NCBI RefSeq assembly: GCF_002155685.1
Contig: NZ_MUYK01000008.1
Span: forward strand, 1 to 64,000
Direction of reading: 5' to 3'
DNA: 64,000 nucleotides
Origin: Erythrobacter colymbi
GTDB taxonomy: Bacteria > Pseudomonadota > Alphaproteobacteria > Sphingomonadales > Sphingomonadaceae
Shown here: positions 24,417-33,825 of the stretch, one piece after another
Position numbering within the stretch: the first letter of the stretch is position 1
Layout: each line of letters opens with the position of its first letter
The notes under the pieces: generated by a model
Told to the model about the DNA's origin: nothing
Seen by the model: only the letters and a program-made list of their open reading frames with translations
Databases searched by the model: none
Position numbers and translations under genes: made by a program

Positions 24417-27083
24417 TCAGATGATCTTGCGCAGGCTGAAGCTGATCACTCTGCCGAGCGGATCGAGATAGGCCGGCTGGTAGCTGAGCGGCACGGTGCC
24501 TGCCGCATCGCGCACCTGCGGGCGGGTGTTGAACAGGTTGGTGACCCCGAGCGACAGGCGGGTGCCCTTCAGCCATGCAGGGGGCTTCTTGCCGCCGACC
24601 GCTTCGGAGAGGTTGGCGAAGAGGTTGAAGTTGACGATCGCATAGTCGTCGAAGCGTAGGTCGCTCGCGGGCTGGCCCGGATCGCGCACGGCAGTCGCGC
24701 TGCGCCAGTTGGCAGAGACCCGCGCGCCCCAGCCGTTCTTGAACGCGCCCGCCTGGAGATCGACCTCGTGCCGCCGCCTGCCGCCGAGAAAATCGACCGC
24801 GCCGCCATCGAGCAGATCCAGCCGCGGGCCGCCGCGGCGCAAGGTGAGCTCGTCCTCGAGAAACCAGTTGTGATAGAGGCTGAGATATAGGCGGCTCGTC
24901 AGGTTGGCCGCCCCTTGCGCGGTTTCGCTTCCGGGTTCGGCGCGGACCACGGTGGCGTTCGGGAACAGCCGCTTCACCTCCGCCTCGCTGGTCACCACCT
25001 TCACCCGCGCATCGCGCAGGAAGTCAGGCACCTTGCCGAGCGGGCGGGTGAAATTGACGCCCCAGCGCAGCTGCTGCTGGCGCGCCTCGGCAAAGTTGAC
25101 CGCGCGGGCATCGATCTGTTGCAGGCCGCCCGCCTGATCGCGGATAAAGCGCTCGGGAAAGGCCGTCTCGATCAGCGAAGTAAGGATTGGAAAGGGGGAA
25201 ACCGGATTGTCGGTTCGGCTGCGCACGTAATCGGCGCTGATGCTGAAGTCGGTCTTGTCCAGTGGCCGCAGCGTCACACCGAGCCGGAACAGGCGGCGGT
25301 CGTCATTGGCAAGTGCAGGGTTGCCGCCGGTGACGCGGTTGATGTCGACCACTTCGCGGCGGACGAAGTCGAAGGTGCGAAGGTTTGGCGTGACCAGCGT
25401 CGGCCCGCCCAGCTGCTCGAGCGTCGGCGCACCCTCTTCGCGCGTGAACGAGGCGACGAGATCGATGGCCTTGGCCGGCGACCAGTTGAGACCGAAGCCA
25501 TAGGTCCACAGCGTTCCCGCGTCCGACAGTCGGTCGTAGGCGACATTGGCACTGAGCGTCAGATTGCCAAGCGGCGATGCCTTCTCGTCGGTGCGGCTCA
25601 GAATGGGGATGGCGACATCCGCCTGCACGCCGCCCCGGTCGCGCGACAGATCGGCCAGCGTTGTGGCGCCGGCAAAGTTGGCCTGGCCGGTGAAGTCGCG
25701 GAACTCTCCCCCGATCCGCAGGCTTGCCGACAGCGGGCCCGCTGGCAGCGTCGCAACCGGCCCCGAAGCGAGGAAATCGGCATTGAACAGCGTATCGGTC
25801 GAGAGCGCAGCGTCGCGCCGTGACGGCGTATCCGCCGCATCGGTGAGCACCTCGCCCTCGGCCCGGTCGAAATTGCCGAGCGCGGTCCATTGCCACCGGC
25901 CAAGGCGGCCGCCGATGGTGGTGCCGAAATGCACCAGCGTCTGGTCGCTGTCGCGCCGCAGGATCCGCCCCTGCCCGCGCCCGAGCAAGCTCTCGTTGCG
26001 GCTGACGTCGACCCGCCCGTTGAGGGTTGCCGAGATGTCCTTGAGGACATGCCCGCTGAGCACGCCGTTGACGCCGAAGCGCTCGTTCTCGGGGAGCAGC
26101 GTGCGGACCTCGGCTAGCTCGGGGGTTGCAGCAAACTGCTGCACGTCGCGCTCGCTTTCGCGCAGGTTGTCCGCGTGCGAATAGGTCGCGCCGAGCGCGA
26201 TGCGCGTGTCGCCGGCGATCCGCAGATAGTCGGCGTTGCCAATGGCGGTTTCCCGCCCGCCTTCGCCCGGGGTCAGAAAGCTCGCCTGCCCCACTTTCGA
26301 CTGGTAGCGGGGGAAGGTGACGATGTTCACCACCTTCTGGTCCGCCCGGTAGCCATATTGCAGCGCGAGTTCTTCGGGGAAGATCTCCATGCGCTCGATC
26401 GCTTCGGAGGGGATCCGTGCGATCTCCGCGAAGTCGGAGACGCGCCTTCCGTTGAGCAGCGTCACCGGCGGTGCGTCACCCCGGCCGCGGTTGCTGGCGG
26501 TCTGCGAAGCGATGGTATCGAGCAGCGCGCCGATGTTCTCGGCCCCGAAGGCGCGGATGTCGAGCTGGCTGAAGCTGCGTTCGGGCGGAATATCGCTGTT
26601 CACCGAGCCACGCGGGCGCTCGCCCGACACGACGATGCTGTCGGAATTGGCCGACGCATCGCTTGCCGTAGCCGCGCTCTCGTCAGCCTCCGCCGTGCCC
26701 GCCGCCGCTTGCGCGGCCTCGCGCGCTTCGGGGGGGAGCTGATCACCAAATTGTTCGAGCAGCTTTTTGGCGAGTTCTGGCGGCAGGGGCTTGCCGTCAA
26801 GGGTCTGGACCCGCACCGTCGGCTGCGCTCCGGAGGTGCCGGGCGGGGGGAGCTGGTCCTTCAGCCGCTCCTCAATATGCTTTGCGAGCTCCGGGGGAAG
26901 CGGCTTGCCATCGGGTCCGTAGAAGACCCGCTTCGGCGGAGCTGTGGCTTCGCTTTCCCCTTCCAGCTTCGCGTCGCTTGCCGCCGGTGGCGCCTTCGTC
27001 TCTTCAGCCGCCTGCGCCAGGACCGCGCCCGGCGCCGTGCCCACCAGCAGTCCCGCCGCAATGCCGCACCATCTGCCTGTCAC
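24417..27083 (-). CDS. TonB-dependent receptor with a duplicated N-terminal segment
   Basis: About 888 residues from a GTG start at 27083 preceded by GGAG. A signal peptide (GIAAGLLVGTAPGAVLAQ) is followed by an unusual extension (about 25-150) carrying two 23-residue copies that begin DGKPLPPELAK and end DQLPP (residues 58-80 and 96-118, 17 of 23 identical). The plug follows (about 165-300) with VTLLNGRRVSDFAEIARIPS and ALQYGYRADQKVVNIVTF, a pattern shared by a group of sphingomonad receptors, and then the barrel. The C-terminus ends SLRKII, without the usual final aromatic. Gene order with a retropepsin-like protease and a divergent two-component system suggests regulated uptake or sensing of an unknown, possibly peptide, ligand. 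Confidence 0.88.
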   Translation of the reverse strand: MTGRWCGIAAGLLVGTAPGAVLAQAAEETKAPPAASDAKLEGESEATAPPKRVFYGPDGKPLPPELAKHIEERLKDQLPPPGTSGAQPTVRVQTLDGKPLPPELAKKLLEQFGDQLPPEAREAAQAAAGTAEADESAATASDASANSDSIVVSGERPRGSVNSDIPPERSFSQLDIRAFGAENIGALLDTIASQTASNRGRGDAPPVTLLNGRRVSDFAEIARIPSEAIERMEIFPEELALQYGYRADQKVVNIVTFPRYQSKVGQASFLTPGEGGRETAIGNADYLRIAGDTRIALGATYSHADNLRESERDVQQFAATPELAEVRTLLPENERFGVNGVLSGHVLKDISATLNGRVDVSRNESLLGRGQGRILRRDSDQTLVHFGTTIGGRLGRWQWTALGNFDRAEGEVLTDAADTPSRRDAALSTDTLFNADFLASGPVATLPAGPLSASLRIGGEFRDFTGQANFAGATTLADLSRDRGGVQADVAIPILSRTDEKASPLGNLTLSANVAYDRLSDAGTLWTYGFGLNWSPAKAIDLVASFTREEGAPTLEQLGGPTLVTPNLRTFDFVRREVVDINRVTGGNPALANDDRRLFRLGVTLRPLDKTDFSISADYVRSRTDNPVSPFPILTSLIETAFPERFIRDQAGGLQQIDARAVNFAEARQQQLRWGVNFTRPLGKVPDFLRDARVKVVTSEAEVKRLFPNATVVRAEPGSETAQGAANLTSRLYLSLYHNWFLEDELTLRRGGPRLDLLDGGAVDFLGGRRRHEVDLQAGAFKNGWGARVSANWRSATAVRDPGQPASDLRFDDYAIVNFNLFANLSEAVGGKKPPAWLKGTRLSLGVTNLFNTRPQVRDAAGTVPLSYQPAYLDPLGRVISFSLRKII

Positions 27084-27204
27084 ACCAAATCTCCAAGTTT
27101 GTGAACCTGGCGGGGACAAGAGCAGTCTTGCGTATCGACCGGATGGCGCGGGTGTAACGGCTCGTGATACGCCAATGCTACAAAGCCCTGCTATCCCGGC
27201 CGCC

Positions 27205-27930
27205 ATGACGCCCCTGCCCGATTCCCCGAGCGCGATCCTCGTCGTCGACGACGATGCGAGCATTCGCGATGCGATCGCCGATTTTCTCGGGATGCACGGC
27301 TATGCGGTGCGCGCGGCGGAGAATGCGGCGGCCTGCGAGCGCGCGCTGGCGGCAGCGCCCGCGGACCTGATTGTGCTCGATGTCATGATGCCGGGCGAGG
27401 ACGGGCTGTCGCTGTGCCGGCGGCTCGGCGCTAGCGGCACGCCGATCCTGATGCTCAGCGCGCTCGATGCCGTGACCGACCGGATCGTGGGGCTGGAGGT
27501 CGGCGCATGGGATTACATGACCAAGCCCTTCGAGCCGCGCGAGCTCTTGGCCCGGGTGCGGGCGCTGCTGCGACGTCCTACCACTGAACGCCTTGAGCCG
27601 ATCGGTGGCGCTGGCGATGCTCTGACGTTCGCAGGCTGGTGGTTCGATGTCGAGCAACGACGCCTGCGCGATCCGTCCGGGTGCGCGCTTGTTTTGACCG
27701 AGGGCGAGCACGCGCTGCTCGCCGCCTTCGTCGGGCGGCCGGGGCGAATCCTGTCGCGCGATGTCCTGCTCGATCTTGCCCGCGGGGTCGATGCCGCGCC
27801 TTATGACCGCGCCATCGACATCGCTGTCAGCCGATTGCGGCGCAAACTCGCCGAAGCGGACCCGGCCCCGCTGATCGAGACCGTGCGCGGCGCGGGTTAT
27901 CGGTTCCTTCCGACGGTGCAGCGGGCATGA
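27205..27930 (+). CDS. OmpR-family response regulator
   Basis: About 241 residues. The receiver domain (about 10-125) has the acidic pair in VVDDDAS, the phospho-acceptor Asp in VLDVMMPGEDG, and the conserved TKPF lysine. The OmpR-type winged helix (about 140-238) includes LTEGEHALLAAFVGRPGRIL and VSRLRRKLAE ending IETVRGAGYRF. The start could also be 27175; neither has a strong ribosome site. Its end overlaps the kinase gene (ATGA, 27927-27930), the usual coupling of a two-component pair. It is divergent from the large TonB-dependent receptor across about 120 bp, which is the obvious candidate target. Confidence 0.9.
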   Translation: MTPLPDSPSAILVVDDDASIRDAIADFLGMHGYAVRAAENAAACERALAAAPADLIVLDVMMPGEDGLSLCRRLGASGTPILMLSALDAVTDRIVGLEVGAWDYMTKPFEPRELLARVRALLRRPTTERLEPIGGAGDALTFAGWWFDVEQRRLRDPSGCALVLTEGEHALLAAFVGRPGRILSRDVLLDLARGVDAAPYDRAIDIAVSRLRRKLAEADPAPLIETVRGAGYRFLPTVQRA

Positions 27931-29297
27931 AGCGCGCACCCAGCGCCCTCGTGTCGATCGGCGGCTTCGGGATCGCGGTGGCGGTGCTGAGCGTCACCGC
28001 CACAGCGGTCATCGTGCTCGCCGCGCCGCCGCCTCCGGCCACGCGGATCGTCGCGTCAGAGGCGGTTATGGCGCTGCGCAGCGAGACTACCGGGTTCGAG
28101 CGGCGCATCGCTGCCGCGCCGCCTTCGGGCGCTCGCATCCCCATGATCGAAGGCCTGCTTGCCGCCGAACTCGGCAGGCCCGCCGATGATCTGCGCGTGA
28201 CACGGCTCGACGCGGCACCCGACGTCGCGGTCAGTGTCCGGACTATGCCGAAGGAGGAGGCAGTGCGCATGTTCGGCAAGGACCTGCCCGATACCATCGT
28301 TCTGCGCGAACGCGATATGGCGAAGCTCAAGGTGGTCGAACCAGCGGCCGCGACGGGGGCCTTGCGGCAGGTGCTGCTCGATCTGCCCCTGCCGGCCTAT
28401 GCCGCCAGCCTGAAACAGCCCGACGGCCGTTGGCTCGTGGTCCGGCCTGCCGAGCCGTTCCTCGGCGGATGGCAACGCAGCATCCTCATCGCGCTGGCCG
28501 TGAGCCTGCTGCTGCTGGCCCCTCTCGCCTGGTTCTTTGCGCGGCGGCTGACCCGCCCGTTCCGCGCGCTGGCGGGCGCGCTGGGGAGCGATGCCTCGCT
28601 GATACCGCAGGAAGGCCCGCGCGAATTGCGCGAAGCGGCGGCCGCGATCGCCGTGATGCAGAACCGCCTGGCCGAAGAGGCGACCGAGCGGGCGCGCATG
28701 CTGACCGCCATCGCCCATGACCTGCGCACTCCTCTCACCGGTCTGCGCCTGCGGATCGAAGGCGTGCCCGAGCCGCAACGGGCGCGCATGGTGCATGATG
28801 TCGAGCGGATGCAGGCGATGATCGGCGAGGTGCTCAACTTCGCCCGCGACGCAGCCGCACCGGCCGCGCTGATCGACGTGCGCGCGGCACTCGAACTGAT
28901 CGTGGACGAGATGGATGCAGGGCGAGGGATAATCCGGCTCGAACCGGGCGAGGACGGGCAGATCCGGGTCCCCGGGCCCGCCTTCCGCCGGGCGATCGAG
29001 AACCTGCTCAGCAATGCCGTGACCTACGCGGGTGGCGGCACGGTCGGTATCGCGCATTCGCAGGGTGAAGTTGCCATTTCGGTGCGCGACGAAGGACCGG
29101 GCATTCCCGAGACGGACCGGGAGCGGCTCCTGCGCCCCTTCGAACGCGGTGAAGCCTCGCGCAATCGGGACACCGGCGGGGCAGGCCTGGGGCTGAGCAT
29201 CGTGCACAATTTCGCGGCGCAGCATGCTGGCGCCTTCGAACTACGCGATGCACCAGGCGGTGGAACAACAGCGATACTGCGTTTGCCGGCGGCGTGA
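27927..29297 (+). CDS. Sensor histidine kinase (EnvZ-like layout)
   Basis: 456 residues. Two membrane helices (about 10-33 and 185-207) flank a periplasmic domain of about 150 residues. A HAMP-like linker follows, then the dimerisation domain with phospho-acceptor His in AIAHDLRTPLTGLRLR, and an ATPase domain with N box (AIENLLSNAVTYA), G1 (VRDEGPGI) and G2 (GGAGLGLSIV). Partner of the overlapping response regulator. The periplasmic sensor has no recognised fold; with the neighbouring receptor and protease it may sense a periplasmic ligand or processing event, which is inference. Confidence 0.9.
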   Translation: MKRAPSALVSIGGFGIAVAVLSVTATAVIVLAAPPPPATRIVASEAVMALRSETTGFERRIAAAPPSGARIPMIEGLLAAELGRPADDLRVTRLDAAPDVAVSVRTMPKEEAVRMFGKDLPDTIVLRERDMAKLKVVEPAAATGALRQVLLDLPLPAYAASLKQPDGRWLVVRPAEPFLGGWQRSILIALAVSLLLLAPLAWFFARRLTRPFRALAGALGSDASLIPQEGPRELREAAAAIAVMQNRLAEEATERARMLTAIAHDLRTPLTGLRLRIEGVPEPQRARMVHDVERMQAMIGEVLNFARDAAAPAALIDVRAALELIVDEMDAGRGIIRLEPGEDGQIRVPGPAFRRAIENLLSNAVTYAGGGTVGIAHSQGEVAISVRDEGPGIPETDRERLLRPFERGEASRNRDTGGAGLGLSIVHNFAAQHAGAFELRDAPGGGTTAILRLPAA

Positions 29298-29375
29298 ACT
29301 CCAATCGCGGATCGGATTCGCGGATGGGGCCATCGGCCGATGATCCGCCTGCCTGCCGTTCACGGGAGAGAAAAG

Positions 29376-29452
29376 TGGTAGCGGAGGAGGGACTCGAACC
29401 CCCGACACGCGGATTATGATTCCGCTGCTCTAACCGGCTGAGCTACTCCGCC
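29376..29452 (-). tRNA. tRNA-Met (anticodon CAT)
   Basis: 77 nt including an encoded CCA. The acceptor stem pairs GGCGGAG with CTCCGCT (one G-U). The D arm has AGCTCAGCCGGTTAGAGC and the anticodon arm is GCGGA-ATCATAA-TCCGC, giving anticodon CAT at 29418-29416. The T arm is CGGGGGTTCGAGTCCC. A paired first base distinguishes it from initiator tRNA, so it is elongator Met; tRNA-Ile2 (lysidine-modified CAT) is less likely but not excluded by sequence alone. Confidence 0.9.
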
Positions 29453-29565
29453 CCAAGGGCATCCGGCGGGTGGTCCGGCCGGATTCGGCTCCGGGTGTCG
29501 GCCCGGGCGAGGCGCGCACTTAGGGCGGGCGGCGCGCGGGGTCAAGCCCCGTTGGCGCGCGGGTT

Positions 29566-30096
29566 CTACAGGCGCGCGCTGCCCCGGAAGGCGCAGGCCT
29601 TGACCCGTTCCCACGGGCCGCCGCGATAGTGCCACAGCTCCAATGCGGGAAAGGCGAAAGGCGGCTTGGCCAGCCAAGGCGCGAGCAGCGCAGGAAGGCG
29701 CGACTGGAGCGCCCGCGCCTCGTCCTTCGTCACCTTGTTCTGGATCGTGATGTGCGGGCGCGGCTCAACCAGATCCTGCGCGGTGAGGCTGCCGTGGAAA
29801 TGTTCGGCAATGCCTTCACGAAGCGCGAGAAGCTGCGGCGCCTCGAGCGCGATGGCCGTGCCGGTGCCGAGATCCATCACGCCCTTCACCGCCCCCTCGG
29901 GCGCGGCGAATTCGGCGGCGATCTTCGGGAGATAGTCCGCCAGCTCCTCCCGCAGCGAGGGCGCGAAGGCGTGGAACAGGGTCACGTGGGCGTGGAGATG
30001 GTTGCGCTCGGGCGGATAATGCGCGCGGCGCAGGCCCTCGGCAAAACCTGCAAGGTCAGGCGGCAGCGCGGCGGTGACGATGAACGGCTGGGGCAT
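29566..30096 (-). CDS. 2H phosphoesterase, 2'-5' RNA ligase (LigT/ThpR)-like protein
   Basis: 176 residues of the 2H superfamily, defined by two H-x-T/S motifs: HVTL at residues 37-40 and HITI at 115-118, both present at the expected spacing. Members hydrolyse or ligate 2'-5' or cyclic phosphodiester bonds in RNA or nucleotides; the exact substrate is not predictable. It is a stand-alone gene on the minus strand between tRNA-Met and mltG, with about 60 bp separating it from mltG upstream. Confidence 0.85.
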   Translation of the reverse strand: MPQPFIVTAALPPDLAGFAEGLRRAHYPPERNHLHAHVTLFHAFAPSLREELADYLPKIAAEFAAPEGAVKGVMDLGTGTAIALEAPQLLALREGIAEHFHGSLTAQDLVEPRPHITIQNKVTKDEARALQSRLPALLAPWLAKPPFAFPALELWHYRGGPWERVKACAFRGSARL

Positions 30097-30155
30097 AGCC
30101 AGGTGGTCTGGTCCGCAAGCGATCCCGGATCAAGCCAGGGATCGCGGCCAGAGCC

Positions 30156-31121
30156 TTACATTTCGCCGCGATCCCTGCGGATGGCGTACCACTTGGCGAC
30201 GTTGGCGTTGTGCTCTGCGAGCGTGTCGGCGAAGGCGTGCCCGCCCGTCCCGTCGGCGACCATGAACAGCGCGGCGGTCTTTTCCGGATTGAGCACCGCG
30301 GCGATGCTGGCGCGGCCCGGGTTGGTGATCGGCCCTACGGGCAGCCCGGTGCGGGTGTAGGTGTTGTAACCATTGACCGCGGTGATCTCGGACTGGTTGA
30401 TCCGCCGCCCCAGCGGCTTGCCCTTGGTGATCGGGTAGATGATCGTCGGGTCCGCTTGCAGCTTCATCCCCGTCCGCACGCGGTTGGAATAGAGCCCGGC
30501 GACCATGCGGCGCTCTTCGGGCTTGCCGGTTTCCTTCTCGACGATCGAGGCGAGGATCAGCGCGTCGCGCATCGTGTCGACCGCGATGCCGGGCGCGCGC
30601 TTGGCCCATTCCTCGGCCAGCGCCTTGTCCATCGCCGCCTGCATCTGCTCGACGAGTTCCTTGCGCGATTGCCCGCGCTCGAAGCTGTAGGTGTCGGGCA
30701 GGATCGAGCCTTCGGGCGGCACGGGCACCTCGCCAGTCAGCAGGGGCTCGGCCATCAGCCGTTCCCACACGAGGATCGAGGGCATGCCTTCGGGGATGGT
30801 GACGAAGCGGCGGATCACGTCACCCGACTGGAAGGCGTCAAGGATGTCGCCTTGGCTCATGCCGGGCTTCAGCAGGAACTCGCCCGCCTGGATCGGGGCG
30901 TCGGAGCCGAAGATGCGCGCCTGAAGCGTGAAGCCGGAGGCCGAGGAGATCAGCCCCTCGGCCTCGAGCTTGGCGGCGACCGTGCCCACGGAGGCGCCTG
31001 CGGGGATCGTGAAGGGCGTGTCCTTCGTGATGGTGGCCGATCCGAGGAACGTCCACGCCAGCACCATCCCTGCCGCGGCAAGGCCCAGCACCAGCAGCAC
31101 GAGACCCCGCACATCTTTCAC
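30156..31121 (-). CDS. mltG: Endolytic murein transglycosylase MltG
   Basis: About 321 residues from a GTG start at 31121, four bases after the fabF stop. One N-terminal membrane anchor (LVLLVLGLAAAGMVLAWTFL) precedes a LysM-like subdomain (about 45-110) and the YceG catalytic domain with the catalytic-glutamate region LASIVEKETGKPEER, plus YSNRVRTGMKLQADPTIIY and YNTYTRTGLPVGPITNPG. It cleaves nascent glycan strands at the inner membrane and is thought to set peptidoglycan strand length. Order acpP-fabF-mltG is conserved in many proteobacteria. Confidence 0.95.
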   Translation of the reverse strand: MKDVRGLVLLVLGLAAAGMVLAWTFLGSATITKDTPFTIPAGASVGTVAAKLEAEGLISSASGFTLQARIFGSDAPIQAGEFLLKPGMSQGDILDAFQSGDVIRRFVTIPEGMPSILVWERLMAEPLLTGEVPVPPEGSILPDTYSFERGQSRKELVEQMQAAMDKALAEEWAKRAPGIAVDTMRDALILASIVEKETGKPEERRMVAGLYSNRVRTGMKLQADPTIIYPITKGKPLGRRINQSEITAVNGYNTYTRTGLPVGPITNPGRASIAAVLNPEKTAALFMVADGTGGHAFADTLAEHNANVAKWYAIRRDRGEM

Positions 31122-31125
31122 GTTG

Positions 31126-32385
31126 TCAGTCGACCTTCTGCATGATGATCGAGGCGTTGGTGCCTCCGAAGCCGAAGGAATTGTTGAGAACCGCACGCAC
31201 TTCCCTCTTCTTCGCCTTCAGGGGAACGAGGTCGATGCCCTCGGTGCCGTCATCGGGATCGTGAAGATTGAGCGTCGGCGGAACGATCCCGTCGCGCATC
31301 GCGAGGATGCAGAAGATCGCCTCGACTGCGCCCGCTCCGCCGAGAAGGTGGCCGATAGCGCTCTTGGTCGAGGACATCGACGCCCCGCCGAGATCATCGC
31401 CCAGCACGCGCTTGATCGCGGCGAGTTCGATGGTGTCGGCCATTGTCGAGGTTCCGTGGGCGTTGATGTAGTCAATGTCGCCCGGGCCGAGGCCGGCCTT
31501 TTTCAGCGCCATGCGCATCGCCAGTTCCGCGCCGCGGCCTTCGGGGTGCGGGGCGGTGACGTGGTAGGCATCGCCCGACAGGCCATAGCCGGTGACTTCG
31601 GCGTAGATCTTGGCGCCGCGCGCCTTGGCGCGCTCGTATTCCTCGAGCACCACCACGCCCGCGCCCTCGCCCATGACGAAGCCGTCACGGTTGCGGTCAT
31701 AGGGGCGGCTCGCCTCGGTCGGGCGGTCGTTCATGCTCATGTTGAGCGCGCGCGCCTGCGCGAAACCGGCGATGCCGAGCGGGTTGATGGTGCTTTCCGC
31801 CCCGCCCGCCAGCATGATGTCGGCATCGTCCATTGCGATCATGCGCGCGGCATCGCCGATCGAGTGCGCGCCGGTCGAGCAGGCGGTGACGACCGCGTGG
31901 TTCGGGCCCATGAAGCCGTACTTGATCTGCACCTGACCGGTGATCAGGTTGATCAGGCGCCCGTGTACGAAGTGCGGGCTGACCCGGCCCGGGCCGCGTT
32001 CGTGGAGGTTGACGCTCTCGATCTCGATGCCCGGCAGGCCGCCTATCCCTGAACCGATCGAGCAGCCGGTGCGCTCCTTCTCGGCATCGGTCATGTCGGT
32101 GAGGCCCGCATCTTCCAGCGCCTGCCCGGCGGCGTCGATGCCGTAGACGATGAAGGGATCGACCTGGCGCTGGACCTTGTGGTCGACCCGCTTGTCGGGA
32201 TCGAAGCCCCAGGGGTGGTCCTTGCCCTTCACCTCGCAGGCGATGGTGCACTTCTGGTTCGAGGCATCGAAGCGGGTGATCTGGCCCGCCCCGCTTTCAC
32301 CGGCAATGAGGTTCGCCCACGAGGTCTCGACGTCCCCGCCGAGCGGGGTGACAAGACCGAGGCCGGTAACAACCACACGGCGCAT
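31126..32385 (-). CDS. fabF: 3-oxoacyl-[acyl-carrier-protein] synthase II
   Basis: 419 residues, the condensing enzyme of fatty-acid elongation. The Cys-His-His triad is visible: C169 in VVTACSTGAHS, H310 in NAHGTST and H346 in IGHLLGGAG. The thiolase-fold signatures VVVTGLGLVTPLG and NNSFGFGGTNASI frame the protein. The start at 32385 gives the family-typical MRRVVVTG N-terminus. It follows acpP, its carrier-protein partner, with a REP-like element in the 130-bp spacer, and is closely followed by mltG. Confidence 0.97.
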   Translation of the reverse strand: MRRVVVTGLGLVTPLGGDVETSWANLIAGESGAGQITRFDASNQKCTIACEVKGKDHPWGFDPDKRVDHKVQRQVDPFIVYGIDAAGQALEDAGLTDMTDAEKERTGCSIGSGIGGLPGIEIESVNLHERGPGRVSPHFVHGRLINLITGQVQIKYGFMGPNHAVVTACSTGAHSIGDAARMIAMDDADIMLAGGAESTINPLGIAGFAQARALNMSMNDRPTEASRPYDRNRDGFVMGEGAGVVVLEEYERAKARGAKIYAEVTGYGLSGDAYHVTAPHPEGRGAELAMRMALKKAGLGPGDIDYINAHGTSTMADTIELAAIKRVLGDDLGGASMSSTKSAIGHLLGGAGAVEAIFCILAMRDGIVPPTLNLHDPDDGTEGIDLVPLKAKKREVRAVLNNSFGFGGTNASIIMQKVD

Positions 32386-32415
32386 ATCATTCTCCAAAAC
32401 GCACAACAGGCTCAA

Positions 32416-32503
32416 CCCGTCCGGGCTGAGCCTGTCGAAGCCCCGTTCCGTCTTCCCGGCCCTAGGGCCGGAAAGCACCCTTCGACACGCTCAGGGCAAC
32501 GGG
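32416..32503. repeat. REP-like inverted repeat pair between acpP and fabF
   Basis: The left arm (32416-32443) contains GGGCTGAGCCTGTCGAAGCCC. The right arm (32476-32503) contains CCCTTCGACACGCTCAGGGC in the opposite orientation. Both are diverged copies of the GTTCGCCCTGAGCTTGTCGAAGGGC-type palindromic repeat common in sphingomonads and relatives. Between them is a perfect 16-bp palindrome, CCGGCCCTAGGGCCGG (32456-32471). A second copy of the pair lies at 38475-38569. Confidence 0.8.
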
Positions 32504-32516
32504 AATGGTCGGGCAA

Positions 32517-32753
32517 TCAGCCCTTGTGTTCTTCGATGTACTTGGTCGCATCACCGACGGTGGTGATCTTCTCGGCCGCATCGTCGGGGATTTCGACGCC
32601 GAATTCCTCTTCGAAGGCCATCACCAGTTCCACGATGTCGAGGCTGTCCGCGCCGAGATCGTCGATGAAGCTTGCATCCTGAGTGACCTTGTCAGCCTCG
32701 ACGCCGAGATGCTCGACGACAATCTTTGCCACCCGGTCGGCAGTATCGCTCAT
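32517..32753 (-). CDS. acpP: Acyl carrier protein
   Basis: 78 residues, acidic four-helix ACP. The phosphopantetheine attachment serine is S37 in [19 protein letters not shown], matching the DSL signature. The start at 32753 follows GAGGG with seven-base spacing. It is the carrier for fatty-acid intermediates used by FabF immediately downstream and by FabZ at 62.7 kb. A hairpin lies in its upstream spacer at 32789-32814. Confidence 0.98.
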   Translation of the reverse strand: MSDTADRVAKIVVEHLGVEADKVTQDASFIDDLGADSLDIVELVMAFEEEFGVEIPDDAAEKITTVGDATKYIEEHKG

Positions 32754-32788
32754 GGTATTCCCTCTTGAAACTGGGGTTAGATAAGTCG

Positions 32789-32814
32789 CCCCCGCCCTAA
32801 AGAAGGGCGCGGGG
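32789..32814 (-). terminator. GC-rich hairpin between a hypothetical gene and acpP
   Basis: The coding strand forms CCCCGCGCCCT-TCTTT-AGGGCGGGGG, a stem of about ten pairs with one bulge. It follows the hypothetical gene ending at 32836 and precedes acpP. There is no U-run, so it is either a weak or Rho-assisted terminator, or a leader structure of acpP. Confidence 0.4.
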
Positions 32815-32835
32815 ATGTGCAAGTGGGCATGACGT

Positions 32836-33825
32836 TCACCGTCCACCGTCACCGTAATGAAGGACAAGTTGCTGCTCGGCCCTGAGGCGCGAGGCGATGC
32901 GGCCGAGGCCTTCCTGCGGTTCGAGCTTGCCGGGCTTGAGGTCGAGCGCGGCGCGATAGAACCGCTCGGCCAGCTCCAGCTCGCCCTCGCCCTCGCGGCA
33001 CAGGCCGATGTTGAACAGGATGGTGATGCTCTGCGGATTGCTCGCCTCGAGCGCTGCGAAGGCGCGGCAGGCCCCTGCCACATCGTTCTTGGTGAGGCGC
33101 AGCGCAGCCTTGAACGCACTCTGGTCCGCCTTGCTCATCCCCTCGCGGCTTTCGAGCACGCGGATCGCCTCGGCACGGTATTCGGGCGCGAGATCGTGGC
33201 GCACCGCATCGGCAAAGCCGCGCGCCAGTTCCTCGACCATCGAATCGACCGAGGGGCTGCCCTTCTCGTCCTTGCAGAAGCGGCGGCCGGTGGTGGCGGT
33301 GTCGCCCTTGGCATAGAGCAGATCGCCCTCGCGCGCGACGAGGCGCACCTCGGGCCGCAAGGTCACCTCGCGCATCCGGCAGGGGTAGGTGACGGTCTTC
33401 TTCTCGCTGCACTTGCCGCGGTCGTCGCGGGCGGCGCATTCCTCGACATCCTTGGTGCCGTCGTCGCGGTCGCGCCATTCGACCTCGGCGATCCCGCGCA
33501 TCACCGCATCGGGGCCGGCCTGCGCGGCGGGGGCCTGCGGGTTGCCATCGTAGGTGTAGCTGTCACCGAAAGCGGGCGCGGTAAAGGTCAGGGCGAAATA
33601 GGGCTGCCCCTCAATCACAGCAGAGCGCAAGGCGCTGTCGATGGCAAAAGCCAGCCGCTCGCCCCCGCGCCCCGAAAAGTCGGCAATCGCGATCGAGCGC
33701 GCGCGCGAAGGCGCATCGGTTCCGGCAGCATAAATGCCGGCAACGGGAAGCGTCTCGGCCTGCACACCCGAAGCGCCTAAGACCGCCGCCGCACAGAACA
33801 CGGCACTGCGCACACCCGGCCGCAT
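32836..33825 (-). CDS. Secreted protein with a TPR-like C-terminus, hypothetical
   Basis: About 329 residues. A signal peptide ([15 protein letters not shown]) predicts export. The middle region (about 140-200) contains several cysteines ([34 protein letters not shown]), as if disulfide-bonded. The C-terminal third (about 215-310) has alternating helices like tetratricopeptide repeats, with [20 protein letters not shown] and [18 protein letters not shown]. No catalytic motif is seen and I do not recognise the family. Its start overlaps the stop of the upstream membrane-protein gene (ATGA), so the two are coupled. Confidence 0.7.
   Translation of the reverse strand: MRPGVRSAVFCAAAVLGASGVQAETLPVAGIYAAGTDAPSRARSIAIADFSGRGGERLAFAIDSALRSAVIEGQPYFALTFTAPAFGDSYTYDGNPQAPAAQAGPDAVMRGIAEVEWRDRDDGTKDVEECAARDDRGKCSEKKTVTYPCRMREVTLRPEVRLVAREGDLLYAKGDTATTGRRFCKDEKGSPSVDSMVEELARGFADAVRHDLAPEYRAEAIRVLESREGMSKADQSAFKAALRLTKNDVAGACRAFAALEASNPQSITILFNIGLCREGEGELELAERFYRAALDLKPGKLEPQEGLGRIASRLRAEQQLVLHYGDGGR

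Noticed and set aside
24358..24576. N-terminal extension of the retropepsin-like protein
   Set aside because: The upstream in-frame codons overlap the receptor's 3' end and look random; the signal peptide and ribosome site fix the start at 24357.
32456..32471. 16-bp perfect palindrome CCGGCCCTAGGGCCGG as a regulatory operator
   Set aside because: It lies inside a REP-like element and is better explained as part of that repeat's stem.
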